Assembly: GCA_002388005.1 (NCBI GenBank)
Contig: DGLO01000079.1
Span: 673 to 21,048 of the forward strand
Direction of reading: 5' to 3'
DNA: 20,376 nucleotides
Source: Candidatus Neomicrothrix sp. UBA4542
GTDB lineage: Bacteria > Actinomycetota > Acidimicrobiia > Acidimicrobiales > Poriferisodalaceae
Shown here: piece by piece, positions 6,437 through 13,084 of the stretch
How the letters are laid out: each line of letters begins with the position of its first letter
How positions within the stretch are numbered: position 1 is the first letter of the stretch
Translations under genes and position numbers: made by a program
The notes under the pieces: model-generated
Seen by the model: the letters and a program-made list of their open reading frames with translations, nothing else
Told to the model about the DNA's origin: nothing
The model's database searches: none

Positions 6437-7938
6437 GGGCTTACTGTTTCATCTGCAGCGGTCAGCGTGAAGGACGAACCGTCGGCTTGCAACTCAATCC
6501 GCGTTTCGCCCCCAACCGCAACGCAAGAACTCACTGTTTGATCACCGCTGGTCAGAATCCATTCGCCATCGGCAGGTAGACGTCGAATGTTCATCGACGT
6601 TTTGACACTATTCATGGCGCTATTGCACGGGTCAACCGCTAGATGTAACGAGCCCTTCTCCCAATGGGCTTGACTCATAGCGAATCGAGGGAAGTCGACC
6701 CCCTCAACACAAGGTTGAGAGTGCTTCTCCAAATTGGGTGTATGGAAGATCTGAGCCCACGCTCCCGGCTGGCAGACCCAACCCGCCATCACTCGCGCAT
6801 TGAACTGGCCTCGAGGGTGCGGTTCGTTGAGACCGAAGCCAAACGTGAACTCGCCGGAGTCTGGGTCCAAAGATGGTTCGAACAAGGTGTCGCATGCTTC
6901 CCACAGCTTGCGTTTCACTTTTCCATCTGCGAACTCTCCGGTGAACCACGCCAACATCAAACCGTCGCGGAAGTCGGTGAGACCGACATCCCCATCTCCT
7001 AACAGACCCAGGGCCGCGGCACCGAACTTCCAAGCAGTTTCGGCTACCTCTCTGCGCTGAGGAGCGAGATACCAAGTTGGGGCGATAAGACCGAGGGGAG
7101 ATTGGAGATGTTCGTCAACGACAGGGTCGTAGTAAAGGTCCATAGCGACCGCTTCATCTCCATTCCAGCTGATGTAGTTCTCCGCCGCGTACTCCCACCA
7201 GTGGTCAAAAGCGCTGTGATGGTGCGTATCTAGAAGCAAATCGTGGAGTCTCAGACCGAGACCGGCACCGGCCAGTCAGTACGGCCATATCTTTGTGTTT
7301 TCACAATGGCAACCCATTTGCCGTTCGTGCCATTGTTCAGCGAGTTGCCCCATCACACTGGAATGCGTCCAAGTAAACGAGTCTTTGCCATCACGGATCA
7401 TCTCAAACGGGTTGTTCCACTTAGGATCGTTTGACACGTAGCGATGAAGGCCGAGTAGCAACCCGAAGAACCCCTTAAAGAAGAGCATCCCATCCGCCGC
7501 TACAGGATCCATTTGGATCCCGTACGGGTCGATTCCGTTGGCGGTCCATCCCGGTACGTCATAGTTGCCCCACAAAGCCTCTGGAATTAGAGGCCGGTAC
7601 CGGTCGGGATAGCTGTTGCGGTCCGGATCGTCTCCGAACTGAGTCATCCAATCCTCGGCCGCCCACCAAGAGGTGTGACGTTCGACAAGTTCGTCCAGTA
7701 TGCGGCTATACACCTCGCTCCACGCGGGTGTGCGGTCGCTCATCAGCGCCACCGCGTACGAGGAGTCGATGAGGTCGAACCTATGGAAGGACGTCATCGG
7801 AGGCCCAGAAATGTTGTCCCAGTGAGCGTGAGGGTGACCATCTCGGTCCCAGTTATCTGACGTGGTTGCTTTGCGATACAGATAACGGAGCCAACCGAGT
7901 GAACGTTTATCTAGAGCCTCGAATGTCCTAGTCGTCAT
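6433..7938 (-). CDS. Linalool dehydratase/isomerase-like enzyme with in-frame UGA, probable selenoprotein
   Basis: A 1506-nt frame broken only by a TGA at 7276-7278; read through it gives 501 residues. Residues 1-220 and 222-501 both look like one Ldi-family alpha/alpha-barrel protein: Asp55 and Tyr61 in 'FDLIDSSYAVAL' have the D39/Y45 spacing of Castellaniella linalool dehydratase-isomerase, and 'CVEGVDFPRFAMSQAHWE' lies in the C-terminal part. Cys212 and the UGA at codon 221 have the 9-residue spacing of catalytic C171/C180. The usual His129 position appears to be Lys155. No signal peptide is seen, so it is probably cytoplasmic, unlike LinD. ATG at 7936-7938 has GAGG 7 nt upstream; a longer start at 7962 does not. 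The second half alone would need a TTG start without a ribosome-binding site. The alternative is a pseudogene by one Cys-to-stop change. Reaction unknown, probably hydration/dehydration or isomerisation of an alkenol. Confidence 0.82.
7243..7268 (-). promoter_or_regulatory. Candidate bacterial SECIS hairpin
   Basis: On the minus strand the mRNA forms GUCUC-GGUCU-GAGAC (+ strand 7248-7262): a perfect 5-bp stem closed below by a G-U pair, with a 5-nt loop starting GG. Below a small asymmetric internal loop, GUG/CAC adds 3 pairs (7243-7268). The loop begins 18 nt after the UGA. Bacterial SECIS elements bind SelB and require a G in the first two loop positions at 16-37 nt from the UGA; the E. coli fdhF SECIS has a GGUCU loop also 18 nt away. 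The match is by eye, not by a folding program. Confidence 0.7.
7276..7278 (-). other. In-frame UGA, probable selenocysteine codon
   Basis: Reading the minus strand, the codons before are TAC and CCG (Pro-Tyr), then TGA, then CTG GCC GGT GCC (Leu-Ala-Gly-Ala). A single base separates TGA from TGC or TGT, the Cys codons used a few residues earlier. The position is that of the second catalytic Cys of the Ldi family. TGA is a normal stop for other genes in the window, so a general code change is not an explanation. Confidence 0.75.
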
Positions 7939-8956
7939 TATCTGGCCTCGGGATCGAACCATCAGAGGCCAATAGTGCCAAGTGATGTCGTTTGATTTCT
8001 GGAGTTTGTCCTTGGACCAGCAAGAAAAGTGCTTCCCTTGCTAGTCGCTGTGCCTGTTGTTCAATGAATAATGCCGAGCCCCCGGTGTTCGCGACGAGAG
8101 CTGAGGTAGCGCGTACGCAAAGGTCGCCCAGACGTGCGCGGGCCTCCGGTAGTCGCTCCACCGGAGCGACATTAATCGCTTCCCTGGCTTCCGCTAGTTG
8201 GGTGTCCAAGGGACTGGGCCCTAACAAACGTGTTGCGCGCGCCGCCACTCCGAGGGGGTTAGAACCATTGGAACGCAGGCCTCTCCGGTATCGCTCCCTC
8301 CAGTCGCTTAGCTGCTCCATGGAAGTGACGCATCGTCTAACAACAGGGTGCTCAGCGAAAGACAATTCGACAGTGACCGCAGAATCGATTGCGGCGAGTG
8401 AGAGCCTCCGACTTTTTAACGTCGCGCAATCTTTGGCGTCGACCATGGCCCAGACAATCATGTCGCCGCTACGAGCGGCGGTGAGGACTACATCTATGTG
8501 ACCCCATCCGGTAACAAAGGGCGCAGTGCCCGAAAAGAGCCACCCATCGTCGCAGGGATGTGCTTCAAGTATCGGGGGTCCAGGTCGATTCAAGTGAGCG
8601 AATGCGACTCCGCCTTGGGCACCACCTGTCGCCAGGAGCGATGCCCACTCTTCGCGCATTGGGCCTGTCGTCTCAGCCGCGGCCCGGCTAGGTCCGGCAT
8701 GTTGAGCCCAGACGAAGCTTGTAGTGAGGCACCCGCCTGCTAATGCTTCGTGAACTGCCCATTGAGTTTCAGGTGACGCACCTAAGCCTCCGACCTCCGT
8801 CGGCGAGAACAATCCGTGAAAGCCGGCATCACGAATGAGCCCCAGTTGCTTTGCAGGTACCTGGCCCCCGACGTCCACGTCGAGCGCATTTGGGAAAAGT
8901 TCGCCGTCGGCGAGCTCTATGGCCCTGGAAACGACTTCCTCATCAATTGTGTTCAT
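7928..8956 (-). CDS. Acyl-CoA dehydrogenase-like flavoprotein
   Basis: A 342-residue member of the acyl-CoA dehydrogenase superfamily, shorter than the usual 380. The N-terminal helical domain with 'GFHGLFSPTEVGGLG' (about 45-59), the beta domain with 'GTAPFVTGWGHIDVVLTAAR' and the C-terminal helical domain ending 'AREALFLLVQGQTPEIKRHHLALL' are in order. I cannot point to a canonical catalytic Glu, so it may belong to the divergent flavin branch (DszC/HsaA-like oxygenases or atypical dehydrogenases) seen in actinobacterial pathways. Its ATG overlaps the stop of the beta-hydroxyacid dehydrogenase by 4 nt (ATGA), and its last 11 nt overlap the Ldi-like gene. It therefore belongs to the same operon and is likely translated in step with its neighbours. 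FAD binding is expected; the electron partner is not seen in the window. Confidence 0.85.
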   Translation of the reverse strand: MNTIDEEVVSRAIELADGELFPNALDVDVGGQVPAKQLGLIRDAGFHGLFSPTEVGGLGASPETQWAVHEALAGGCLTTSFVWAQHAGPSRAAAETTGPMREEWASLLATGGAQGGVAFAHLNRPGPPILEAHPCDDGWLFSGTAPFVTGWGHIDVVLTAARSGDMIVWAMVDAKDCATLKSRRLSLAAIDSAVTVELSFAEHPVVRRCVTSMEQLSDWRERYRRGLRSNGSNPLGVAARATRLLGPSPLDTQLAEAREAINVAPVERLPEARARLGDLCVRATSALVANTGGSALFIEQQAQRLAREALFLLVQGQTPEIKRHHLALLASDGSIPRPDNDD

Positions 8957-9837
8957 TCGTTTTCAAACAGTTCGTAAATAACCGGTGAGTAAAGATGACC
9001 CATACCGATTTCAATAATTTCAGAGAAACGGTCGCGAACTAGATGTGCACCTCGGGCGTTCACCCCGACCTGGTCAGCAAGTTCGATCGCGTAATCAAGA
9101 TCCTTTTTGGAGTACGTCGTGGGAAATCGGTCGGCGGGATAGTCACCGCTCGTCATAAATGATCCATGGCGTCGAAGGGCAAAACTGTCAGCGGACCCTT
9201 GACCTAGTAGATCGAACACCTGGTCGCGCGAAACGCCGGAGCGCGTAGCGATCGCCATCGCCTCGGCGAGGGCAGACACGTTTTGAAATAGCACCATATT
9301 GTTCATCAACTTCATGACGGTTCCTGTGCCTACAGGGCCACAGTATGCAACGTCTGAGCCCATATAACCCAGCCACGGAGCTATCAGGTCGAAGACCTCT
9401 CGAGATCCGCCTACGGTGATCGAAAGGGTTCCTGCTTTAGCGTTTGGCACCCCCCGAGCTACTGGAGCGTCAGCGAAAAGAGCGCCCTTTAGCTCAAGAA
9501 CCTCTGCCACTTCGCGGTTCACGCGCGCCGTCGCGGTTGTGCAGTCAACTACGACCTGGCCCGCTCGGGCGTGATCGCAGACACCTCCATCCCCAAGACA
9601 TACCGCTCTTGTCTCGTCTTCCCCCGGCACACAAACAAAGACGATGTCAGCGCGACAAGCATCTCCAAGATCCCGCGCTGCGACAGCTCCTGCCGCGACT
9701 GCTTCTTGAATCTTGTTTACATCAAGGTCGTAGGCGAGCGTCGAAACCGGCGACTGTTGAGCCAAATTGGCGCACATAGCTCCGCCCATAGCTCCCAACC
9801 CAATGAAAGAAACAAGTTCGACAGACGAATCCGACAT
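8953..9837 (-). CDS. 3-hydroxyisobutyrate dehydrogenase-family NAD(P) oxidoreductase
   Basis: A 294-residue beta-hydroxyacid dehydrogenase. The Rossmann motif 'GLGAMG' is at 13-18, and the catalytic Lys176 sits in 'GTVMKLMNN', which matches the family motif around the active-site lysine. The substrate-binding motif that is usually 'DAPVSGG' reads 'DAPVARG' (about 123-129), so the substrate may differ from 3-hydroxyisobutyrate. The enzyme oxidises a short hydroxyacid or reduces a keto/aldehyde acid with NAD(P) in the cytoplasm. The frame is open to 9933, but ATG at 9835-9837 gives the standard N-terminus with GAGGG about 11 nt upstream. It is the first gene of the five-gene operon and ends in an ATGA overlap with the acyl-CoA dehydrogenase-like gene. 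Confidence 0.92.
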   Translation of the reverse strand: MSDSSVELVSFIGLGAMGGAMCANLAQQSPVSTLAYDLDVNKIQEAVAAGAVAARDLGDACRADIVFVCVPGEDETRAVCLGDGGVCDHARAGQVVVDCTTATARVNREVAEVLELKGALFADAPVARGVPNAKAGTLSITVGGSREVFDLIAPWLGYMGSDVAYCGPVGTGTVMKLMNNMVLFQNVSALAEAMAIATRSGVSRDQVFDLLGQGSADSFALRRHGSFMTSGDYPADRFPTTYSKKDLDYAIELADQVGVNARGAHLVRDRFSEIIEIGMGHLYSPVIYELFENE

Positions 9838-9962
9838 GTGGGAATTGTCCCTCACAACAACAACATGGTGTAGCCAGACGAAATGAAAAACCATTCTTGT
9901 GGCGAGAAATAGCGAAAATCGAAACCACAGCACAATGAATCCAATTGCCTAGAGGGAACACA

Positions 9963-9983
9963 TCGCTACGAGCCTCGTAGCGA
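9963..9983. promoter_or_regulatory. Palindromic candidate operator in divergent control region
   Basis: A 21-bp inverted repeat with 10-bp perfect arms (TCGCTACGAG and CTCGTAGCGA) around one C. It lies in the 194-bp region between the operon start (9837) and the monooxygenase start (10032), 49 nt before the latter. That arrangement, size and symmetry suit a dimeric repressor such as a TetR or MarR protein controlling both sides. No regulator gene is in the window, and the -10 and -35 boxes are not clear. Confidence 0.55.
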
Positions 9984-10031
9984 AAGAGATAGCTTGGCTA
10001 GGTAGAACCTTTCAGATCTTGGGATTTGGCT

Positions 10032-11951
10032 ATGACTCTTAGTTCCGACGAACAGACTTTCTCCGACGCAATCGAAGTAGCGAATATTCCGACGCTTCTG
10101 ATGGTGCTGGTACAGCTCACCGGCGAACTTGAATGGCTCGACGCTCCCTACGCTCCGAAACGGCAACCAGGACTTGGAGATAACGACAGCGGAGGCCTTG
10201 CCATACAACATCAACGCGAGGTTCGAGAAGCTGCACTCGAAGCAATCTTGGCTTGGCGTGCGGGACGAGCAATAGCGATTCCGGAGCCTGATGACGAACT
10301 CATTGTCCGCATGCTCAGCGTTTCGATGGCCGAATCGGTCCCGCCTGAATATGGTCAGTTCACGTCTGCGCAACTGGGTCAGGTGCAGTTTTTGGATCAC
10401 GAACCTGTGAGGACGTCAGACGAGTTCAAAGTACTTGTCATTGGTGCTGGCGTTTCAGGTTTATGCGCGGCCATCAACCTGCAGATGCTTGGTATCAACT
10501 TTGAAGTAGTGGAACGAAACCCAACTGTTGGTGGCGTTTGGTGGGAAAATCAGTATCCGGGAGCTGGCGTAGATACTCCCAACCACCTGTACTCCTACTC
10601 GTTCGCTCCTTTCGACTGGAAAAAATATTTTTGCCTTCGTGATGAGTTGCATGCCTATCTCGAACACGTCTGCGACAGCTTTGACGTGCGCGACAACATT
10701 CGCTTCGAGACAGGCGTTGAACGGATCGAGTATCAAGATTCGAAACAGACGTGGCTAGTGACACTTCGCCTTCCCGATGGCACGGTGGAGGAGACTGAGG
10801 CGAACATCGTTATCAGCGCTGCAGGAATCTTTAACCCACCAGTTACGCCGGACATTGACGGGCTCGAGAATTGGGAAGGCGAAAAGTGGCACACAGCACG
10901 TTGGCCTGATGACGTCGATTTAGCAGGCAAGCGGGTCGCGATCATCGGTAACGGCGCGAGTTGCATGCAAATCGGCCCCGAAATTCAAGATGATGTCGAA
11001 TCGCTCACTATCTTTCAAAAATCCGTTCACTGGGCAGCGCCCTTCGAGCAGTTCCGAAAAGAAGTCCCCGAGCCGATACGTGTTCTTCTGCGCGAAATGC
11101 CTCTCTACCGAAATTGGTACCGCGTTCGATTGGGATGGACCTTTAACGACCGCCTTCATTCGGCGCTACAAAAGGACCCGAACTGGGAACACCCTGAACG
11201 ATCCCTTAACGCCCAAAATGACTCGCATAGGGCCTATTTCACTCAATACGTTGTAGACGAACTGGGGGACAAAGCGCCTGAACTTCTCGACCGCGTGCTC
11301 CCCACTTACCCGCCCTTCGGTAAACGAATGCTCATGGATAACGGGTGGTACCGAATGCTCCGAAACCCGAAGGTCAACTTGGTAGATGACCACATAATGA
11401 AAGTTGAGCAGGATCGACTGCTGACCGAAGATGGGAGTGAGCACGAGGCTGACGTTCTCGTGTTGGCGACGGGGTTCGACGTGCTCAACTTCATCACAAC
11501 ATATGAAGCTGTTGGGCGTTCTGGCAAGTTATTGACAGACCAATGGGAGAAAGACAACGCCAAAGCTTATCTAGGCACTGTTGTGCCCGACTTCCCTAAC
11601 TTATTCACTTTGTATGGGCCGAATCTTCAACCCGGCCATGGCGGCAGCCTCATCTTCGTTGTCGAAATGCAGGTCAGATACATCATGGACATGATCCAAA
11701 AAATGCTTCGGAATGAAATTGGTGCAGTAGAGATCCGCAGAGAAGTTCACGACGAGTACAACGACGAGGTTGATCGGGCCCACGAACAAATGGTTTGGAA
11801 ACATCCCGGAATGACTTCGTACTACCGAAACGAGCGCGAACGAATTGTTGTGAATTCACCTTGGAGGAACGTCGATTTCTACGAGATGACGCGAGAAGTC
11901 GATCTAGAAGAATATTTGGCTGAACCGTTACGCGAGCTAATCGCCGATTAG
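10032..11951 (+). CDS. Baeyer-Villiger flavin monooxygenase (HAPMO-like)
   Basis: A 639-residue type I Baeyer-Villiger monooxygenase with the N-terminal extension of about 130 residues seen in 4-hydroxyacetophenone monooxygenase. FAD site 'GAGVSG' is at 138-143; 'YPGAGVDTPNHLY' (about 176-188) follows; the BVMO fingerprint FxGxxxHxxxWP is seen as 'WEGEKWHTARWP' (about 281-292), with Trp in place of Phe; the NADPH site 'GNGAS' is at 306-310; and 'ATGF' is in the C-terminal part. It would insert oxygen next to a ketone to give an ester or lactone, using NADPH, O2 and FAD. TTG at 10026 is in frame, but ATG at 10032 has GGGA 7 nt upstream. It diverges from the lactonase/Ldi operon across a palindromic site. 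Its stop overlaps the threonine aldolase stop by 4 nt, tail to tail. Confidence 0.93.
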   Translation: MTLSSDEQTFSDAIEVANIPTLLMVLVQLTGELEWLDAPYAPKRQPGLGDNDSGGLAIQHQREVREAALEAILAWRAGRAIAIPEPDDELIVRMLSVSMAESVPPEYGQFTSAQLGQVQFLDHEPVRTSDEFKVLVIGAGVSGLCAAINLQMLGINFEVVERNPTVGGVWWENQYPGAGVDTPNHLYSYSFAPFDWKKYFCLRDELHAYLEHVCDSFDVRDNIRFETGVERIEYQDSKQTWLVTLRLPDGTVEETEANIVISAAGIFNPPVTPDIDGLENWEGEKWHTARWPDDVDLAGKRVAIIGNGASCMQIGPEIQDDVESLTIFQKSVHWAAPFEQFRKEVPEPIRVLLREMPLYRNWYRVRLGWTFNDRLHSALQKDPNWEHPERSLNAQNDSHRAYFTQYVVDELGDKAPELLDRVLPTYPPFGKRMLMDNGWYRMLRNPKVNLVDDHIMKVEQDRLLTEDGSEHEADVLVLATGFDVLNFITTYEAVGRSGKLLTDQWEKDNAKAYLGTVVPDFPNLFTLYGPNLQPGHGGSLIFVVEMQVRYIMDMIQKMLRNEIGAVEIRREVHDEYNDEVDRAHEQMVWKHPGMTSYYRNERERIVVNSPWRNVDFYEMTREVDLEEYLAEPLRELIAD

Positions 11952-12952
11952 CCGTTCAATTCGCTACGGATTGCAGTGAGCACGGTTTCAATCTCACCTT
12001 CATCGACATCAAGGTGCAGAACCATTCGACTTTGCTTTCCTAACCAGCGTGTCTGGACGCCCCGACGCAGTAGACCCTGCTCGAGGCCGGACGCGTCGGT
12101 AGTGGTACGAACGAAGACCATGTTCGTGTTCTGAGATTCGAGTTCAATCCCGTCAATAGCGTTGAAGCCTTCCGCCAGGAGTTGAGCGTTTCTGTGATCA
12201 TCGGCGAGGCGTTCGATGTGGTTGTCGATTGCATGCCGGCCCGCCGCCGCAATTATCCCTACTTGACGCATTGCGCCACCCAACATTTTACGCCACTTCC
12301 GTGCCTCCGTAATCAGAGGAGCAGAACCAACAAGCACTGAGCCAACAGGCGCGCCGAGTCCTTTGGAAAGGCAAACGGAGACCGTATCGAACGGCGCAGC
12401 GATATCTATTGGAGCGACCCCCAGAGCTATCGACGCATTCCAGAGTCGGGCTCCGTCAAGGTGGTAACCGAGACCATGTTGATCTGCTAATTCGCGGCCC
12501 GCACAAAGATCTTCGAGCCCTATCACTCTTCCGTCGGTTGTGTTTTCTAGGCACAGCAATCGAGTGCGCGCAAAATGTGTATCGTCCGGTTTGATCGCGA
12601 GCTTCGCTATATCAAGGTCCAGCATCCCTGAACTCAGCATCGGAACGGTTTGGGGTTGGATGCTGCCAAGTACGGCGGCGCCGCCACCCTCGAACATATA
12701 TGTGTGAGCGCGGTCGCCGACTAGGTATTCGTCGCCTCTTTGACAATGAGCCAGCAATGCGCACAGATTTGACTGTGTTCCCGAGGAAACAAACACAGCA
12801 GCTTCCTTGCCCAGGAGTTCGGCTGTGTGACTCTCCAGGTCAAGCACAGTCGGATCATCACCGAACACGTCATCACCTACATCGGCGGCCGCCATTGCAT
12901 CGCGCATTGCTCGAGTTGGTTTTGAAACAGTGTCAGATCTTAAGTCGATCAC
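11948..12952 (-). CDS. ltaE: Low-specificity L-threonine aldolase family protein
   Basis: A 334-residue PLP-dependent beta-eliminating lyase of the threonine aldolase family: 'MIDLRSDTVSKPT' at the N-terminus, 'SSGTQSNLCALLAH' (about 56-69), stacking His83, PLP-pyridine Asp166 with Arg169 ('HLDGARLWNA'), and Schiff-base Lys197 in 'CLSKGLGAPVGS'. It cleaves L-threonine or allo-threonine to glycine and acetaldehyde; related enzymes accept other beta-hydroxy amino acids. The start is GTG at 12950-12952, with an AGAGG directly abutting it, an unusually short spacing. It is convergent and overlapping with the monooxygenase, and 124 nt of apparently empty sequence separate it from the carboxyltransferase upstream. 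Its place in the catabolic set is unclear. Confidence 0.93.
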   Translation of the reverse strand: MIDLRSDTVSKPTRAMRDAMAAADVGDDVFGDDPTVLDLESHTAELLGKEAAVFVSSGTQSNLCALLAHCQRGDEYLVGDRAHTYMFEGGGAAVLGSIQPQTVPMLSSGMLDLDIAKLAIKPDDTHFARTRLLCLENTTDGRVIGLEDLCAGRELADQHGLGYHLDGARLWNASIALGVAPIDIAAPFDTVSVCLSKGLGAPVGSVLVGSAPLITEARKWRKMLGGAMRQVGIIAAAGRHAIDNHIERLADDHRNAQLLAEGFNAIDGIELESQNTNMVFVRTTTDASGLEQGLLRRGVQTRWLGKQSRMVLHLDVDEGEIETVLTAIRSELNG

Positions 12953-13053
12953 CCTCTTAATCTGCCACGTAGATCCCCACAGAACTAACTCGAATATCTA
13001 TAGCGACGCATCGAGAACCTCAACTTCTCTCGACAAGGCATAGGTACAGAGTG

Positions 13054-13084
13054 GCCCTTAGCTGCCAGAAGTCGCCCTAAGGGC
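13054..13084 (-). terminator. Hairpin across the carboxyltransferase stop codon
   Basis: GCCCTTAG (13054-13061) and CTAAGGGC (13077-13084) form perfect 8-bp arms around a 15-nt loop, and the right arm includes the TAG stop of the carboxyltransferase gene. No U tract follows on the minus strand, so it would have to be a U-poor (actinobacterial-type) terminator or a mRNA 3' end stabiliser. The evidence is structural only. Confidence 0.35.

Noticed and set aside
7276..7278. Ldi-like gene as a plain pseudogene or as two genes
   Set aside because: Both halves are intact in one frame, the second half has no start with a ribosome-binding site, the stop falls at the catalytic Cys position, and a SECIS-like hairpin is in place. 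It cannot be fully excluded without the sel genes.
7276..7278. Genome-wide reassignment of UGA to Trp, Gly or Cys
   Set aside because: Other genes, for example those ending at 1293, 6433, 8953, 18912 and 20237, use TGA as an ordinary stop at the expected protein ends.
7992..8501. 169-codon open frame on the plus strand
   Set aside because: It is antisense to the acyl-CoA dehydrogenase-like gene, with a low-complexity Ser/Arg-rich product and no ribosome-binding site.
9838..9933. Upstream extension of the beta-hydroxyacid dehydrogenase
   Set aside because: The added residues are hydrophobic and do not match the family; the control region and ATG at 9837 fit better.
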